A stretch of DNA of 64,000 nt, from assembly GCA_029880285.1 (NCBI GenBank), contig JAOUOS010000002.1:151465-215464 (forward strand). The letters are read 5' to 3'. Shown here piece by piece: positions 1 through 8,701 of this stretch. The notes beneath the pieces were generated by a model, which saw nothing but the letters and a program-made list of their open reading frames with translations, was not told where the DNA came from and searched no databases. How positions within the stretch are numbered: the first letter of the stretch is position 1; every line of letters starts with the position of its first letter. Position numbers and translations under genes: made by a program. Source of the stretch: Spirochaetia bacterium (GTDB lineage Bacteria; Spirochaetota; Leptospiria; Turneriellales; JAOUOS01).

Positions 1-376
1 CTAAAATAACTATTTTTTTCTCACCAGCTTTTTTAGCAACAATATGATTTATTCCTACTCTTTTCTTTTTGGCCCCAATCCCTTCAGTGTAACATCTTGG
101 CTGCGGCCCAAAAATTGTACCACCTCCACGCCATACCGGCGAACGATTACTGCCTGAACGGGCTCTACCCGTACCTTTTTGACGCCATGGTTTAGCCCCG
201 CCGCCACTTACTTCACCTTTTTCTTTTGTTTTATGGGTACCCTGTCTTTTCGCGGCATGCTCAGCCTTGACAACTTCCCAAATTAAATGTTCATTTATCT
301 TATCAATACTAAATGCGGCTGGCAGTTTTTTTTCGCCAACTTTCTTACCTTGAGAATCAATAACTTCTATATTCAT
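1..376 (-). CDS. rplD: 50S ribosomal protein L4 (partial, 3' end outside window)
   Basis: Translation of the minus strand from the ATG at 376 gives an L4 N-terminal half: an opening like MNIEVIDSQGKKVGEKKLP, then the conserved GGGAKPWRQKGTGRAR loop that binds 23S rRNA and the exit tunnel. The gene runs off the left edge after about 125 codons, so the C-terminal third is missing. It starts 9 nt after the rplC stop, in the usual S10-operon order rpsJ-rplC-rplD, and should be co-transcribed with tuf and rplC. In some bacteria L4 also represses this operon; nothing here shows whether it does so in this organism. Confidence 0.97.
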   Translation of the reverse strand, partial: MNIEVIDSQGKKVGEKKLPAAFSIDKINEHLIWEVVKAEHAAKRQGTHKTKEKGEVSGGGAKPWRQKGTGRARSGSNRSPVWRGGGTIFGPQPRCYTEGIGAKKKRVGINHIVAKKAGEKKIVIL

Positions 377-385
377 AATTTTTCT

Positions 386-1012
386 TTATTTACTATACAA
401 ATACACCAAACTGCCTGACGGACCCGGCACAGACCCTTTAACAAGCAAAACTTTTTCATCCGATAGTATTTTTACAACCTCTACATTGCGAATTGACTTT
501 TTTTTACCGCCCATTCTTCCCGGTAGTCTTTGCCCTTTTCTAACCTCTCCCGGAGAGGTACCCGCGCCTATTGCTCCGGGATCTCGATGAAAAGTTGATC
601 CATGACTCTCTCTGCCGCCTGAAAAATTATATCTTTTCACAACGCCTTGAAAGCCTTTTCCTTTACTTATCCCTTGAACAATTATTTTTTCACCAGCTTC
701 AAAAATATTACAATTTATTTCATCACCAATTTTTTTTTCTTCAAAATATCCTCTCACTTCTTTTAGGTGCCTAAAACATCCTTCTTTATCACCTACTGCT
801 TTTTTCTGATGCCCAATTTCAGGTTTTGAAAAAAGTTTTTTTCTTTTTTCATCATAGGCTATCTGAAGCGCAGAATATCCGTCTTTTTCTTCTTTTTTAA
901 CCTGCGTAACAACACAAGGACCTGCTTCTAACGCGGTAACAGCTATATTGTTGCCCGCCTCGTCATAAATCTGCAACATCCCTATTTTTTTACCCATTAA
1001 TCCTTTTGCCAT
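386..1012 (-). CDS. rplC: 50S ribosomal protein L3
   Basis: 208-residue L3, normal length. It opens with the typical GLMGKKIGMLQIYDEAG, and the central loop contains SHGSTFHRDPGAIG and GRMGGKKK, the extension that reaches the peptidyl transferase centre. It lies 26 nt downstream of rpsJ and 9 nt upstream of rplD. L3 is an early-assembling large-subunit protein; the local order is the conserved one, so the call is secure. Confidence 0.98.
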   Translation of the reverse strand: MAKGLMGKKIGMLQIYDEAGNNIAVTALEAGPCVVTQVKKEEKDGYSALQIAYDEKRKKLFSKPEIGHQKKAVGDKEGCFRHLKEVRGYFEEKKIGDEINCNIFEAGEKIIVQGISKGKGFQGVVKRYNFSGGRESHGSTFHRDPGAIGAGTSPGEVRKGQRLPGRMGGKKKSIRNVEVVKILSDEKVLLVKGSVPGPSGSLVYLYSK

Positions 1013-1038
1013 TTTATAACCTTTTTTATTCTTCTATC

Positions 1039-1341
1039 TTAAGATTTAATATCTACCGAAACGCCTGCTGGCAGCTGCAATTTCATTAAAGCGTCAATTG
1101 TATCTGCGGTAGGCTCTAAAATATCAATTAGCCTCGAGTGTGTTCTCATTTCAAACTGCTCTCTTGAATCTTTGTGAACAAATGTTGACTTTAAAACCGT
1201 AAATTTTTCTTTTTTTACGGGCAAAGGAACCGGCCCGGCTATACGCGCTCTCGTACGCTTAACTGTACCAACAATTTCCTGTGCCGATTTATCAAGCAGA
1301 CGATAATCAAATGACTTTAGTTTTACTCTTATTTTTTGCAT
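1039..1341 (-). CDS. rpsJ: 30S ribosomal protein S10
   Basis: 100-residue S10, full length, with the family signature in the middle ([20 protein letters not shown]) and the [15 protein letters not shown] segment. S10 sits in the 30S head and in other bacteria also partners NusB in antitermination. It follows tuf by 28 nt and precedes rplC by 26 nt, so it belongs to a tuf-led S10 operon. Confidence 0.98.
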   Translation of the reverse strand: MQKIRVKLKSFDYRLLDKSAQEIVGTVKRTRARIAGPVPLPVKKEKFTVLKSTFVHKDSREQFEMRTHSRLIDILEPTADTIDALMKLQLPAGVSVDIKS

Positions 1342-1369
1342 AGCCGGGATATCTTTACTTTATTTTAAC

Positions 1370-2575
1370 TTACTCTATAATCTTAGAAACAACACCGGCG
1401 CCTATGGTTCTACCGCCTTCACGCACGGCAAATCGCAAGCCTTCTTCCATTGCTATCGGGTTTATTAGTTCAACTTCCATATTTACGTTATCACCAGGAT
1501 TTACCATTTCAACACCTTCAGGAAGTTTAATTGTTCCTGTTACGTCTGTTGTTCTAAAATAAAACTGTGGTCGATAATTATTAAAGAAAGGAGTATGACG
1601 TCCACCTTCTTCTTTTGTAAGAACAAGAATCTCTGCGCTGAACTTTTTATGAGGAGTTATGGATCCGGGTTTAGCTATAACCTGACCTCTTTCAATCTCT
1701 TCTCTTTTGGTACCTCGAAGTAAAATACCTACGTTATCACCTGCCTGACCAAAATCAAGAAGCTTTCTAAACATCTCAATACCGGTTACAGTTGTTTTTA
1801 TTGTATCTTTAATGCCTACGATCTCTATCTCTTCGTTAACATTTAACTTACCTCTTTCGATACGACCAGTGGCAACCGTACCACGTCCGGTTATTGTAAA
1901 TACGTCTTCAACCGGCATAAGAAACGGCTTATCTACCTCTCTAATAGGCTCTGGGATATAGGAGTCTAGTGTTTCTGCCAGCTTTAATATAGCGCCTTCA
2001 CCTATATCACTTGTATCACCTTCAGCCGCTTTCAGAGCGGAACCGGTTACAAAAGGAATTTCATCACCTTTGAAGTTATATTTATTTAAAAGATCTCTTA
2101 CTTCCATCTCTACCAATTCTATCATCTCGGCTCTATCTGCCTCGGGAAGCATATCAACCTTATTTAAAAATACCACAATATTCGGCACACCCACCTGACG
2201 AGCCAAAAGAATGTGCTCTCTTGTCTGGGGCATTGGACCATCTGCGGCCGACACAACTAAAATCGCGGCGTCCATCTGAGCCGCTCCCGTAATCATATTT
2301 TTTACATAGTCAGCATGTCCGGGGCAGTCAACGTGTGCGTAATGACGTTTATCTGTTGAATACTCCTGATGCGAAGTCGCGATTGTAATACCGCGTTCTT
2401 TTTCTTCGGGCGCGTTATCAATTTCAGCATAAGCCACCGCTTTATTCGAACCCCCAAATTTCGCAGCCAATACTGTTGTAATTGCCGCTGTTAAAGTAGT
2501 TTTACCATGGTCAACGTGCCCTATTGTACCAACGTTTACGTGAACCTTACTTCTATCAAATTTTTCTTTTGCCAT
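1370..2575 (-). CDS. tuf: Elongation factor Tu
   Basis: 401 residues, a typical EF-Tu. Visible motifs: G1 GHVDHGKT near residue 19, the switch segment [14 protein letters not shown]3 [13 protein letters not shown]4 NKVD, and the beta-barrel domains ending in [13 protein letters not shown]. It delivers aminoacyl-tRNA to the ribosome. An AAGGAG-type ribosome binding site lies just upstream of the ATG. No fusA precedes it: the next gene upstream is divergent after a 438-nt gap, so tuf appears to head the S10 operon and its promoter should lie in that gap. Confidence 0.98.
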   Translation of the reverse strand: MAKEKFDRSKVHVNVGTIGHVDHGKTTLTAAITTVLAAKFGGSNKAVAYAEIDNAPEEKERGITIATSHQEYSTDKRHYAHVDCPGHADYVKNMITGAAQMDAAILVVSAADGPMPQTREHILLARQVGVPNIVVFLNKVDMLPEADRAEMIELVEMEVRDLLNKYNFKGDEIPFVTGSALKAAEGDTSDIGEGAILKLAETLDSYIPEPIREVDKPFLMPVEDVFTITGRGTVATGRIERGKLNVNEEIEIVGIKDTIKTTVTGIEMFRKLLDFGQAGDNVGILLRGTKREEIERGQVIAKPGSITPHKKFSAEILVLTKEEGGRHTPFFNNYRPQFYFRTTDVTGTIKLPEGVEMVNPGDNVNMEVELINPIAMEEGLRFAVREGGRTIGAGVVSKIIE

Positions 2576-2682
2576 AAAAGCGTCTCCTTAAATCAAATGT
2601 ACTTAATATTAAATGCTCTCTATTAGCGATAATTTATTTTTTGCTAACTTCTCATAAAGAGCAAAACGCGGATTTTTTACAC

Positions 2683-2713
2683 TTGCCTGACAACCCCCGT
2701 AAAAAACAGGCAA
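2683..2713. repeat. Perfect 7-bp inverted repeat in tuf upstream region
   Basis: The arms TTGCCTG and CAGGCAA are separated by 17 nt containing a run of C and a run of A. It lies about 110 nt upstream of tuf. It could be a hairpin in the leader of the tuf-S10 transcript or an operator. No T-tract follows it on either strand, so it is not a convincing terminator. Confidence 0.35.
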
Positions 2714-2833
2714 TTTGAATGACCAGAATCTTTTTCTTTTACATGACGGCAAGAGTTATTTCAATTAAATGATTTCAAATTCTAACTATTTTTATCTTTA
2801 CGGCATAGCTATTGATCTTGGTTAACTATTTAT

Positions 2834-2980
2834 ATGAAAAATAATAAAAAACCCAAATGGCAAATAAAACAAGAATTTACAACTATACAATCTGAACTAT
2901 TATCACTTGACCATAATAATTATAAAAAAGTAAAGAAATGTACATATATCCTATTATTAAAAAGGCAAAAAATCCGATAA
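2834..2980 (+). CDS. Possible short ORF, 48 codons, upstream of HD-GYP gene
   Basis: The ATG at 2834 opens a frame of 48 codons (begins MKNNKKPKW, ends KRQKIR) stopping at 2980, 33 nt before the HD-GYP start. It is very lysine-rich (about one residue in four) with no recognisable domain and no good ribosome binding site. It may be a small basic protein or simply an open frame in AT-rich leader DNA. I give it low weight. Confidence 0.25.
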   Translation: MKNNKKPKWQIKQEFTTIQSELLSLDHNNYKKVKKCTYILLLKRQKIR

Positions 2981-3013
2981 TCTATTATAATTTAATTGTC
3001 TTACTAAATACAC

Positions 3014-4120
3014 ATGAATAAAGAAAACTTATCGCTTGAAATATCTATACAAAAAAAAATTTCATCAATTCATGAACAAATAATAAACAATTTACCAGAA
3101 ACAAGCAGAATCGCAGTGGCTCTTTATGATGAAGACAGAGACTTGTTAAAAACTTTTATAAATAGTACGGTTGGAGAGCCTCCCGTAACCAATTACCAAT
3201 ATAAATTAAACGATTCATATTCACTAACTCAAATAAAAAAAAGCAGAAAACCAAGAATTGTAAATGATTTGGATGTTTATAAAAATCTCAATAAAGAACA
3301 TTCTAAAAAAATTGCGGAAAAAAAATACGGTTCAAGCTTTACTTATCCGATTTTTGATGACATAAATAAGTTTTACGGTTTTTTATTCATTAATTCTGAA
3401 AAGAAAGATTTTTTCACTGAAAACAATTTACAAATTCTAGATCCTTATGTGCAACTTCTTTCGATACATATTATAAAAGAAGTTGAAATTTCAAAAGTTC
3501 TTACTGCAATTCTTCATTCAATGCTTGAAATTACCCATCATCGCGATCCTGAAACGGGCGCCCACTTAAAACGAATGTCTGCCTATTGCCATATTATCGC
3601 TATGAGTACGGCAGAAAAATACAAACTAAGCGATGAATTTATTGAACATTTGTATTTATTTTCACCAATGCATGATATTGGTAAAGTGGCCATTGCCGAT
3701 AAAATTCTATTAAAAGAAGGACCCTTAACAAAAGAAGAATTTGAACTTATGAAAGCTCACACTATTAAGGGACGCGAAATAATTGAAGGAATAATAAAAA
3801 ATTTTCCTATTTTTGACGGAAATAATCTAAAAATGATTTTAAATATTATTGAATTTCATCATGAAACTTTAGACGGCAAGGGATATCCTAAGGGACTTTC
3901 TGATAAAAAAATTCCCATTGAATCAAAAATAACAGCAGTAGCAGATATATTTGATGCCTTAACATCTGAAAGACCCTATAAAAAAGCATGGAGCATTGAT
4001 GAAGCTTTCGCAGAACTACAAAAATTAAAAGGAATTAAACTTGAGCCCGCTTTTGTTGATGCTCTGGTTAAAAATCGGGATGAAGTTGAAGAAATTAAAA
4101 ATAAGTTTGTAGATAGGTAA
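3014..4120 (+). CDS. HD-GYP domain phosphodiesterase with N-terminal GAF-like sensor
   Basis: 368 residues. Residues ~1-160 look like a GAF-type sensor fold (no enzyme motif; segments such as SFTYPIFDD and FYGFLFINS match GAF strands). Residues ~165-365 are an HD-GYP domain with MHDIGK, HHETLDGKGYP, and a C-terminal ADIFDALTSERPYK segment. HD-GYP enzymes hydrolyse cyclic di-GMP, so the protein probably lowers c-di-GMP in response to a ligand or partner. No DNA-binding or receiver domain is present. No clear ribosome binding site precedes the ATG, as for many genes here. It stands alone, converging on hypA. Confidence 0.9.
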   Translation: MNKENLSLEISIQKKISSIHEQIINNLPETSRIAVALYDEDRDLLKTFINSTVGEPPVTNYQYKLNDSYSLTQIKKSRKPRIVNDLDVYKNLNKEHSKKIAEKKYGSSFTYPIFDDINKFYGFLFINSEKKDFFTENNLQILDPYVQLLSIHIIKEVEISKVLTAILHSMLEITHHRDPETGAHLKRMSAYCHIIAMSTAEKYKLSDEFIEHLYLFSPMHDIGKVAIADKILLKEGPLTKEEFELMKAHTIKGREIIEGIIKNFPIFDGNNLKMILNIIEFHHETLDGKGYPKGLSDKKIPIESKITAVADIFDALTSERPYKKAWSIDEAFAELQKLKGIKLEPAFVDALVKNRDEVEEIKNKFVDR

Positions 4121-4128
4121 TTATTTAT

Positions 4129-4473
4129 TTAATTTTCTAATTCAAGATTCATCAAAAACAATTCTTCACCGTCTATAACCCGAATATCGCGGCTTTTGCA
4201 ATGCATACAAATAAAAATATTTTCAGATACGTTTGATTCTTTTTTACATTCATTACAGTAAACAACTACATCCTGCAAAAAATATTCAAATTCACATTTT
4301 TCGGCGATGGTACCCGCTTTTACTACTTCAAAAGCTTCTTTTAAGAAATGTGGTTCTATGCCGCTTAGTTTTCCTATTTTCACTTTAATATTAGTTATTT
4401 TAATAGCATTATTTTCTTTTGCCTTTTCAAGACATATGTTGATTAAGCTTGAAGCGACAGAAAATTCATGCAT
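4129..4473 (-). CDS. hypA: Hydrogenase maturation nickel metallochaperone HypA
   Basis: 114 residues, standard HypA length. It begins MHEFSVA (family MHE, with nickel-binding His2), and the zinc site is formed by CNEC and CMHC near the C-terminus. HypA passes nickel to the NiFe-hydrogenase large subunit, normally together with HypB. The ATG overlaps the hypE stop by one base (TGATG), so translation is coupled to hypE. hypB and hypF are not in the window. Confidence 0.95.
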   Translation of the reverse strand: MHEFSVASSLINICLEKAKENNAIKITNIKVKIGKLSGIEPHFLKEAFEVVKAGTIAEKCEFEYFLQDVVVYCNECKKESNVSENIFICMHCKSRDIRVIDGEELFLMNLELEN

Positions 4474-5471
4474 CAGCAGATTCTGGGTAAAAGAAGACCC
4501 GAAGGCGTTTCAAAAACTCTTTTTGTGCCCATGCCTGTTTCAAGAATTACTTTCTTATTGTACTCATTTATTGCCCTGCCGATTACAGAAGCGTTTTTGC
4601 CCAGTTCATCTTTTTTACAAATTTCAAGCGCCTTTTCTGCGTCTTCTTTTTTTACAGCCAGTATAAAAGTGCCCTCGCAGGCTAAATGATACGGTTCAAA
4701 ACCAAGAAGCTCGCAGATACCCCTTGTTTCATCTGAAAGCGGAATTTTTTCTTCATGAACATAAAGCCCAATATTAGACTGATGCGCCCATTCATTTAAG
4801 ACGGCGCTTAATCCGCCGCGCGTGGCATCACGCATAGAATGAATTTCAATATCTTCTTCTACAAGTTTTCTTATTAAGGGCCAAAGGCTAGCGCAGTCGC
4901 TAGAAAGTTCAGATTTAATATCAATTCCCTCGCGGCTGGCAAAAATCAATGAACCGTGATCACCCACTGTACCCGATACAATAATAACATCATCTTCTTT
5001 AACGGCCGAAGCGGATATTCCCGGTTTTACAATTTCTCCCACGCCGGTTGTATTAATAAAAATTCCGTCAGCTGTGCCCGTAGGAACCACTTTTGTATCA
5101 CCGGTAATTATTAAAGCCTGATTTTTTTGAAGTTCTTCTTTCATTGAAATCGCGATTTTTTCAAGATCACTTATTAAAAACCCTTCTTCAATAATAAAAG
5201 CGGCGCTTAAATATAAAGGCTTTGCTCCCATTACGGCTACGTCATTGCAGGTTCCGGCTATTGCCAGCTTGCCTATATCGCCGCCTTTAAAAAAAATTGG
5301 TTTAACCGTAAAACTGTCGGTTGACATCACCATATTTTGAGGCGCTTTAAAAACAGATGCGTCTTCAAGCTGGTTTAAAATATTATTACCCAGATTTTTT
5401 ATAAAAATATCGTTAATTAATTTCGCGCTTTTGCCCGCGCCGGTACCGTGTTCTAAAAGTATCTTACTCAT
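4473..5471 (-). CDS. hypE: Hydrogenase maturation protein HypE (carbamoyl dehydratase)
   Basis: 332 residues, PurM/AIR-synthase-like fold. The start is LEHGTGAGKS, the middle has MSTDSFTVKP and GTCNDVAVMGAKP, and DATRGGLSAVLNEWA lies near residue 215. It ends in PRIC, the flexible tail whose terminal cysteine is carbamoylated by HypF and dehydrated to thiocyanate, the source of the active-site cyanide. It overlaps hypA by one base and follows hypD after 155 nt, the only sizeable gap in the cluster. Confidence 0.96.
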   Translation of the reverse strand: MSKILLEHGTGAGKSAKLINDIFIKNLGNNILNQLEDASVFKAPQNMVMSTDSFTVKPIFFKGGDIGKLAIAGTCNDVAVMGAKPLYLSAAFIIEEGFLISDLEKIAISMKEELQKNQALIITGDTKVVPTGTADGIFINTTGVGEIVKPGISASAVKEDDVIIVSGTVGDHGSLIFASREGIDIKSELSSDCASLWPLIRKLVEEDIEIHSMRDATRGGLSAVLNEWAHQSNIGLYVHEEKIPLSDETRGICELLGFEPYHLACEGTFILAVKKEDAEKALEICKKDELGKNASVIGRAINEYNKKVILETGMGTKRVFETPSGLLLPRIC

Positions 5472-5626
5472 AATTAATAAATCCCCAAAAAATTGTTTAT
5501 AAGTTTTAACATAAATCTAAAATACAGGCTTAAAGAGTTTTTAATAAATTATCTATAATGAAACCGGGGAAAAAAACATGCAACTTCCTGCATTCCTGGC
5601 TTTCTTATAAAACTATAAACTAAATA
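5472..5626 (-). other. 155-nt gap between hypD and hypE
   Basis: Read on the minus strand, the gap is AT-rich with a GC-rich patch (CCCCGG near 5568) and a short ATGC/GCAT hairpin. It may contain an internal promoter for hypE-hypA, but I could not identify a convincing -35/-10 pair. No ORF is supported. Confidence 0.3.
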
Positions 5627-6757
5627 TTACCCTAAACCCCTCCCATATCTATAATACGCCGCGCAGGCGCCTTCTTCAGAAACCATACATGCTCCCATGG
5701 GTCTTTCAGGGGTACAGGCCTTGCCAAATACTTTACATTCAGGAGGCAGAGCCTTGCCCATTAATATATCGCCGCATCGGCATGATTTGTGATCATCAAT
5801 AGCTTCGTACGGAAGGTCATATATTTTCTCTGCATTTAAATAATCATATTTTTCTTTTAATTTAAGAGAACTTTTAGGAATATCGCCAATACCCCTCCAG
5901 CGAAATTTTTCGGCAATATCAAAACAGTCTTTTATCATTTCTTGAGCCTTCAGGTTGCCTTCGACAGAAACACCGCGGCTGTATTCTATCTCAAGTTTAC
6001 ATCTTTTCTCATTAAACTGCTTTAGTATCATAAGAGTCGACTGCATGATATCTACAGGTTCAAATCCGCTTATGACAACCGGTTTTTTATAAGTAACTAC
6101 AATAGGTTTATAAATTTTAGCTCCCGCGATAACGCTTACATGCGACGGACCTATAAATGCGTCAATTTTACTGTCTTTAGATTGAATGACGGCTTCCATC
6201 GGCTCGGGAACCGTTACATGATTTATATGAAACAATATATTTTTAATGTTATTTTTTTCTACCTCTTGAATTAAAGAGGCCGTCATGGGAGTTGTGGTTT
6301 CAAATCCGATGGCAAAAAATATAACTTTTTTATTTTGATTTTCTTCAGCAATTTTCAAGGTATCAAGCGGAGAATACACAAAGCGCACATCGGCGCCGTG
6401 TGACCTTGACTCCTGAAGACTTCTTTTACTGCCGGGAACCCTCATCATATCGCCCAGTGTTACCAGAATAGTATCTTCTTTTTCTGCCAAAATAACCGCG
6501 TGATCAACCCTTTCTTTGGGCATAATACAAACGGGACATCCCGGACCATGAATAAAATGAATATTTTTTGGCATAAGCTGAGACAAACCGTATTTAGCGA
6601 TAATATGCGTGTGCCCGCCGCATACTTCCATAATATGAAGTTCACCCGAATATTTTTCGGCCTCATCGTTTAAAACATCCGCAATGGCTTTTACAATTTC
6701 GGGTTTTCTAAAACCCTCAATAATCTGTTTTAATGATATTTTTTTAATCTTCTGCAT
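5627..6757 (-). CDS. hypD: Hydrogenase maturation protein HypD (Fe-S scaffold)
   Basis: About 376 residues from the ATG at 6757. This start is preferred over a longer open frame to 6811 because it gives the usual MQKIKKISLKQII opening and a 14-nt overlap with hypC. Motifs: EVCGGHTHIIAKYGL, FIHGPGCPVCIMP (redox and Fe-binding cysteines), GFETTTPMTA, and a C-terminal 4Fe-4S cysteine set (CRCGDILMGKALPPEC, GKACTPERPMGACM). HypD with HypC assembles the Fe(CN)2CO unit of NiFe hydrogenase. Confidence 0.96.
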   Translation of the reverse strand: MQKIKKISLKQIIEGFRKPEIVKAIADVLNDEAEKYSGELHIMEVCGGHTHIIAKYGLSQLMPKNIHFIHGPGCPVCIMPKERVDHAVILAEKEDTILVTLGDMMRVPGSKRSLQESRSHGADVRFVYSPLDTLKIAEENQNKKVIFFAIGFETTTPMTASLIQEVEKNNIKNILFHINHVTVPEPMEAVIQSKDSKIDAFIGPSHVSVIAGAKIYKPIVVTYKKPVVISGFEPVDIMQSTLMILKQFNEKRCKLEIEYSRGVSVEGNLKAQEMIKDCFDIAEKFRWRGIGDIPKSSLKLKEKYDYLNAEKIYDLPYEAIDDHKSCRCGDILMGKALPPECKVFGKACTPERPMGACMVSEEGACAAYYRYGRGLG

Positions 6758-6977
6758 TTTCAAGCATTTCTTTATATAAATCAAGAGATTCTTTTGCCGA
6801 AACTTCATCAAGTTTTTTTATGACAAAGCCCACATGAATTAAAACATAATCGCCTATTGTAACTTCTTCTGGCATCATGTTTAATGAGGCCTCTCTTTGG
6901 GCGCCCATAGTATCTACAATAGCGGTATTTTTTTCTTTATTGATTTCAATTATTTTCGAGGGGATGGCCAGACACAT
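6744..6977 (-). CDS. hypC: Hydrogenase assembly chaperone HypC/HupF
   Basis: 77 residues. It begins MCLAIPSKI (the conserved N-terminal Cys2 that binds the iron) and has GDYVLIHVGF. HypC shuttles the Fe(CN)2CO moiety between HypD and the hydrogenase large subunit. It is first in the hypC-hypD-hypE-hypA run and overlaps hypD by 14 nt. No hydrogenase structural gene is present in the window, so the client enzyme must be encoded elsewhere. No ribosome binding site is obvious. Confidence 0.95.
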   Translation of the reverse strand: MCLAIPSKIIEINKEKNTAIVDTMGAQREASLNMMPEEVTIGDYVLIHVGFVIKKLDEVSAKESLDLYKEMLENAED

Positions 6978-7082
6978 GGAAGTAGACTACCGATTGAATT
7001 TGAGATGTCAATAAAATTATTAAGTGAAAATTTATATTGTGTGAAGACAAGCTGGAACCGGTAGTTATTTGCAAATATACTT

Positions 7083-7293
7083 TGACAGGATAACAAGATG
7101 AGACAAAGATAGTATCATTATTAAAAATCCTCTCTCTTCGCAAGCGAAGCTAACCGTAGATAGGAAAGGCAAAGCCATGAGCTAAATTTCTTGTGATTAA
7201 TTTGACTACCTGCTTTTCAAACGGCGACCCGTAAAGCCAAATTACATTTTTTATAAAAAAATTGTCGAAGTACAATATTTTTTTTATTATATA
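7083..7293 (+). repeat. Leader-like repeated element, copy 1 (upstream of split kinase)
   Basis: About 210 nt, nearly collinear with a second copy at 8702-8920. Shared blocks include GACAGGATAACA at the left, CTCTTCGCAAGCGA, GCTAACCGTAG, AAAGCCATGAGCTAA, GTGATTAATT and GACTACCTGCTTTTCAAA, then an AT-rich tail. Both copies have the same orientation, and each ends shortly before a plus-strand start codon (7343 here). Near the 3' end is a small hairpin, ACGG/CCGT. It could be a cis-acting RNA leader or a small mobile or dispersed repeat. I cannot assign it to a known riboswitch class. Confidence 0.7.
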
Positions 7294-7342
7294 CCCTGAA
7301 AAAAATAAAAATAATACAATTTCAATATAGCAGGAGAGAGCT

Positions 7343-7957
7343 ATGACCAAAACCAGAGAAAAAGAAAGCTTCTTATCAAAATGGGCGGTACCTGAATATT
7401 TAGCGCCAAAAGATTCGGTTTTATATTATAGAGAGCTGATTTTATTTTGGATATTGTTTGTTTGGACCATCTTTGTACCATTTGGTTTATTCGGTATAAT
7501 TAATTCTATAAAACAAGAAGATTATATTGGTTTATTTAATAGAATATTTTTTTCTATTTCTGTAATTTTGTTATTATTTTTTCGCCGACATATTACAATA
7601 AAAATGAGAACATTCTTCACCTTACTATTGTTTTTATTCTCATCGATAAATATAACTTTTTTCTCAAAGCAATTAATAGCAGGAGTCAGCATGCTATATG
7701 TATTTACTGTTTTTTCATCTATTTTAGCCGATAAAAAAGGATTAATGATTTCTTACATAGCATGTTTTTTTTATAGTTTAGCTTTGGTTCTATTAATTAA
7801 TAATAACTATTTTAATCAAACTTTTAATACAATAAATACGATAGAAAATTCTTTACGTATTGGAGTTGGCATTTTTTTAGCTAATCTTATATTAACTCTA
7901 CCAGTAGCATCCTTAGTAAAAGCGCTGTTTTTTTTTCTCGAAAACAAAAAGAACTGA
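7343..7957 (+). CDS. Membrane sensor half of a histidine kinase split by a frameshift
   Basis: 204 codons with about six hydrophobic segments (starting at LILFWILFVWTIFVPFG and ending in SLVKALFFFLE), i.e. an integral membrane sensor region. The frame ends just after a run of nine T at 7928-7936. Reading one base back (-1) at this run continues without a stop into a coiled coil (ELTKLLEKEKELLELS) and then the kinase at 7984-8691. The two ORFs are therefore one gene, either disrupted or frameshifted. A GGAGAG-like ribosome binding site (about 7333-7338) precedes the ATG. The ligand is unknown. Confidence 0.75.
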   Translation: MTKTREKESFLSKWAVPEYLAPKDSVLYYRELILFWILFVWTIFVPFGLFGIINSIKQEDYIGLFNRIFFSISVILLLFFRRHITIKMRTFFTLLLFLFSSINITFFSKQLIAGVSMLYVFTVFSSILADKKGLMISYIACFFYSLALVLLINNNYFNQTFNTINTIENSLRIGVGIFLANLILTLPVASLVKALFFFLENKKN

Positions 7958-7983
7958 CAAAGCTTCTTGAAAAAGAAAAAGAA

Positions 7984-8691
7984 TTGCTTGAATTGTCACA
8001 GAATGAACTGCTAAAATCTAACGAAGAGCTTGAAACTTTCGCTTACGCGGCCTCGCATGACATGCGGGAGCCTTTGCGAATGATAACAAACTATATTCAG
8101 CTTATTCAAAAACGGCTTAAAGACACTCTTGACGATAAAATGAATCAGTATTTTGATTACGCCGCTGAGGGTTCTTTACGTATGCAGAAAACAATAGATG
8201 ATATACTTGATTACGCGAAAATGAAATTTGATACTGAAGACTATACGAAAATAGAATTAAATAAAATATTAGATAAAACCATACGAAATCTTGAAATACC
8301 AATAAAAAACTCCGGCGCGAAAATTAATTTTCAAGATATTCCAGATACTGTGCACGGCAGCGAAAATCATATTTTACGCTTATTTCAAAATTTAATAGAA
8401 AACGCCATTAAATTTAGAAACGAAAAAGAACCCGAAATAACCATAGGCGCGAAAGAAAAAAATAATGAATTTATTTTTGAAATACAAGATAACGGAATTG
8501 GCATTGATCCCGAACATTCAAAAAATGTTTTTCAAGCATTTAAAAGAATGCATAACCGGCAAAAATACCCCGGCACAGGCATTGGCTTATCTCAGTGTAA
8601 AAAAATTGTCGAGGCCCATAACGGTAAAATATGGATAGAATCAAATGTAAACCACGGAACATCTGTGTTTTTTTCTATACCGTTTCGATAA
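7984..8691 (+). CDS. Histidine kinase catalytic half (HisKA + HATPase_c)
   Basis: 235 codons counted from a TTG at 7984, but the same frame is open upstream to the T9 tract at 7928-7936, so the real product is probably the continuation of the membrane ORF 7343-7957. It has the H-box AYAASHDMREPLRMI, then N-box NLIENAIKFRN, G1 DNGIGID and G2 GTGIGLSQCKKIVEAHNGKIW. The type resembles phytochrome/PAS-linked kinases. No response regulator is adjacent. If the frameshift is real, a soluble kinase from TTG is conceivable, but no ribosome binding site supports it. Confidence 0.8.
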   Translation: MLELSQNELLKSNEELETFAYAASHDMREPLRMITNYIQLIQKRLKDTLDDKMNQYFDYAAEGSLRMQKTIDDILDYAKMKFDTEDYTKIELNKILDKTIRNLEIPIKNSGAKINFQDIPDTVHGSENHILRLFQNLIENAIKFRNEKEPEITIGAKEKNNEFIFEIQDNGIGIDPEHSKNVFQAFKRMHNRQKYPGTGIGLSQCKKIVEAHNGKIWIESNVNHGTSVFFSIPFR

Positions 8692-8701
8692 AAAAAGTTT
8701 A

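Larger units (their letters stand above)
2576..3013. other. Divergent intergenic region between tuf and the HD-GYP gene
   Basis: 438 nt of mostly AT-rich DNA. It holds the tuf ribosome binding site, an inverted repeat (TTGCCTG at 2683-2689 and CAGGCAA at 2707-2713), a possible 48-codon ORF (2834-2980), and TATAAT at 2986-2991 close to the start at 3014. I see no convincing -35 partner for that TATAAT. The strong promoter that tuf needs is expected here on the minus strand but could not be placed with confidence. Confidence 0.5.

Noticed and set aside
5627..6811. Longer HypD from the ATG at 6811
   Set aside because: The extra residues (MMKFRQKNLLIYIKK) are absent from the family and overlap hypC deeply; the start at 6757 is the typical one.
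7132..7250. Assignment of the duplicated element to a c-di-GMP-I riboswitch
   Set aside because: The AAAGCCATGAGCTAA core is suggestive, but the GAAA-capped stem and the 3' GGGTTGCC-type strand are not present, so no known class was claimed.
6946..7350. Minus-strand ORFs of 65 and 66 codons upstream of hypC
   Set aside because: They overlap the leader element, have no ribosome binding site or domain, and look like chance frames; the shared tail is noted under findings.
7927..7937. Two independent genes (membrane protein and soluble kinase) rather than one split gene
   Set aside because: The frames join exactly at a T9 tract, the coiled coil is continuous across it, and the second ORF has only a TTG without a ribosome binding site.
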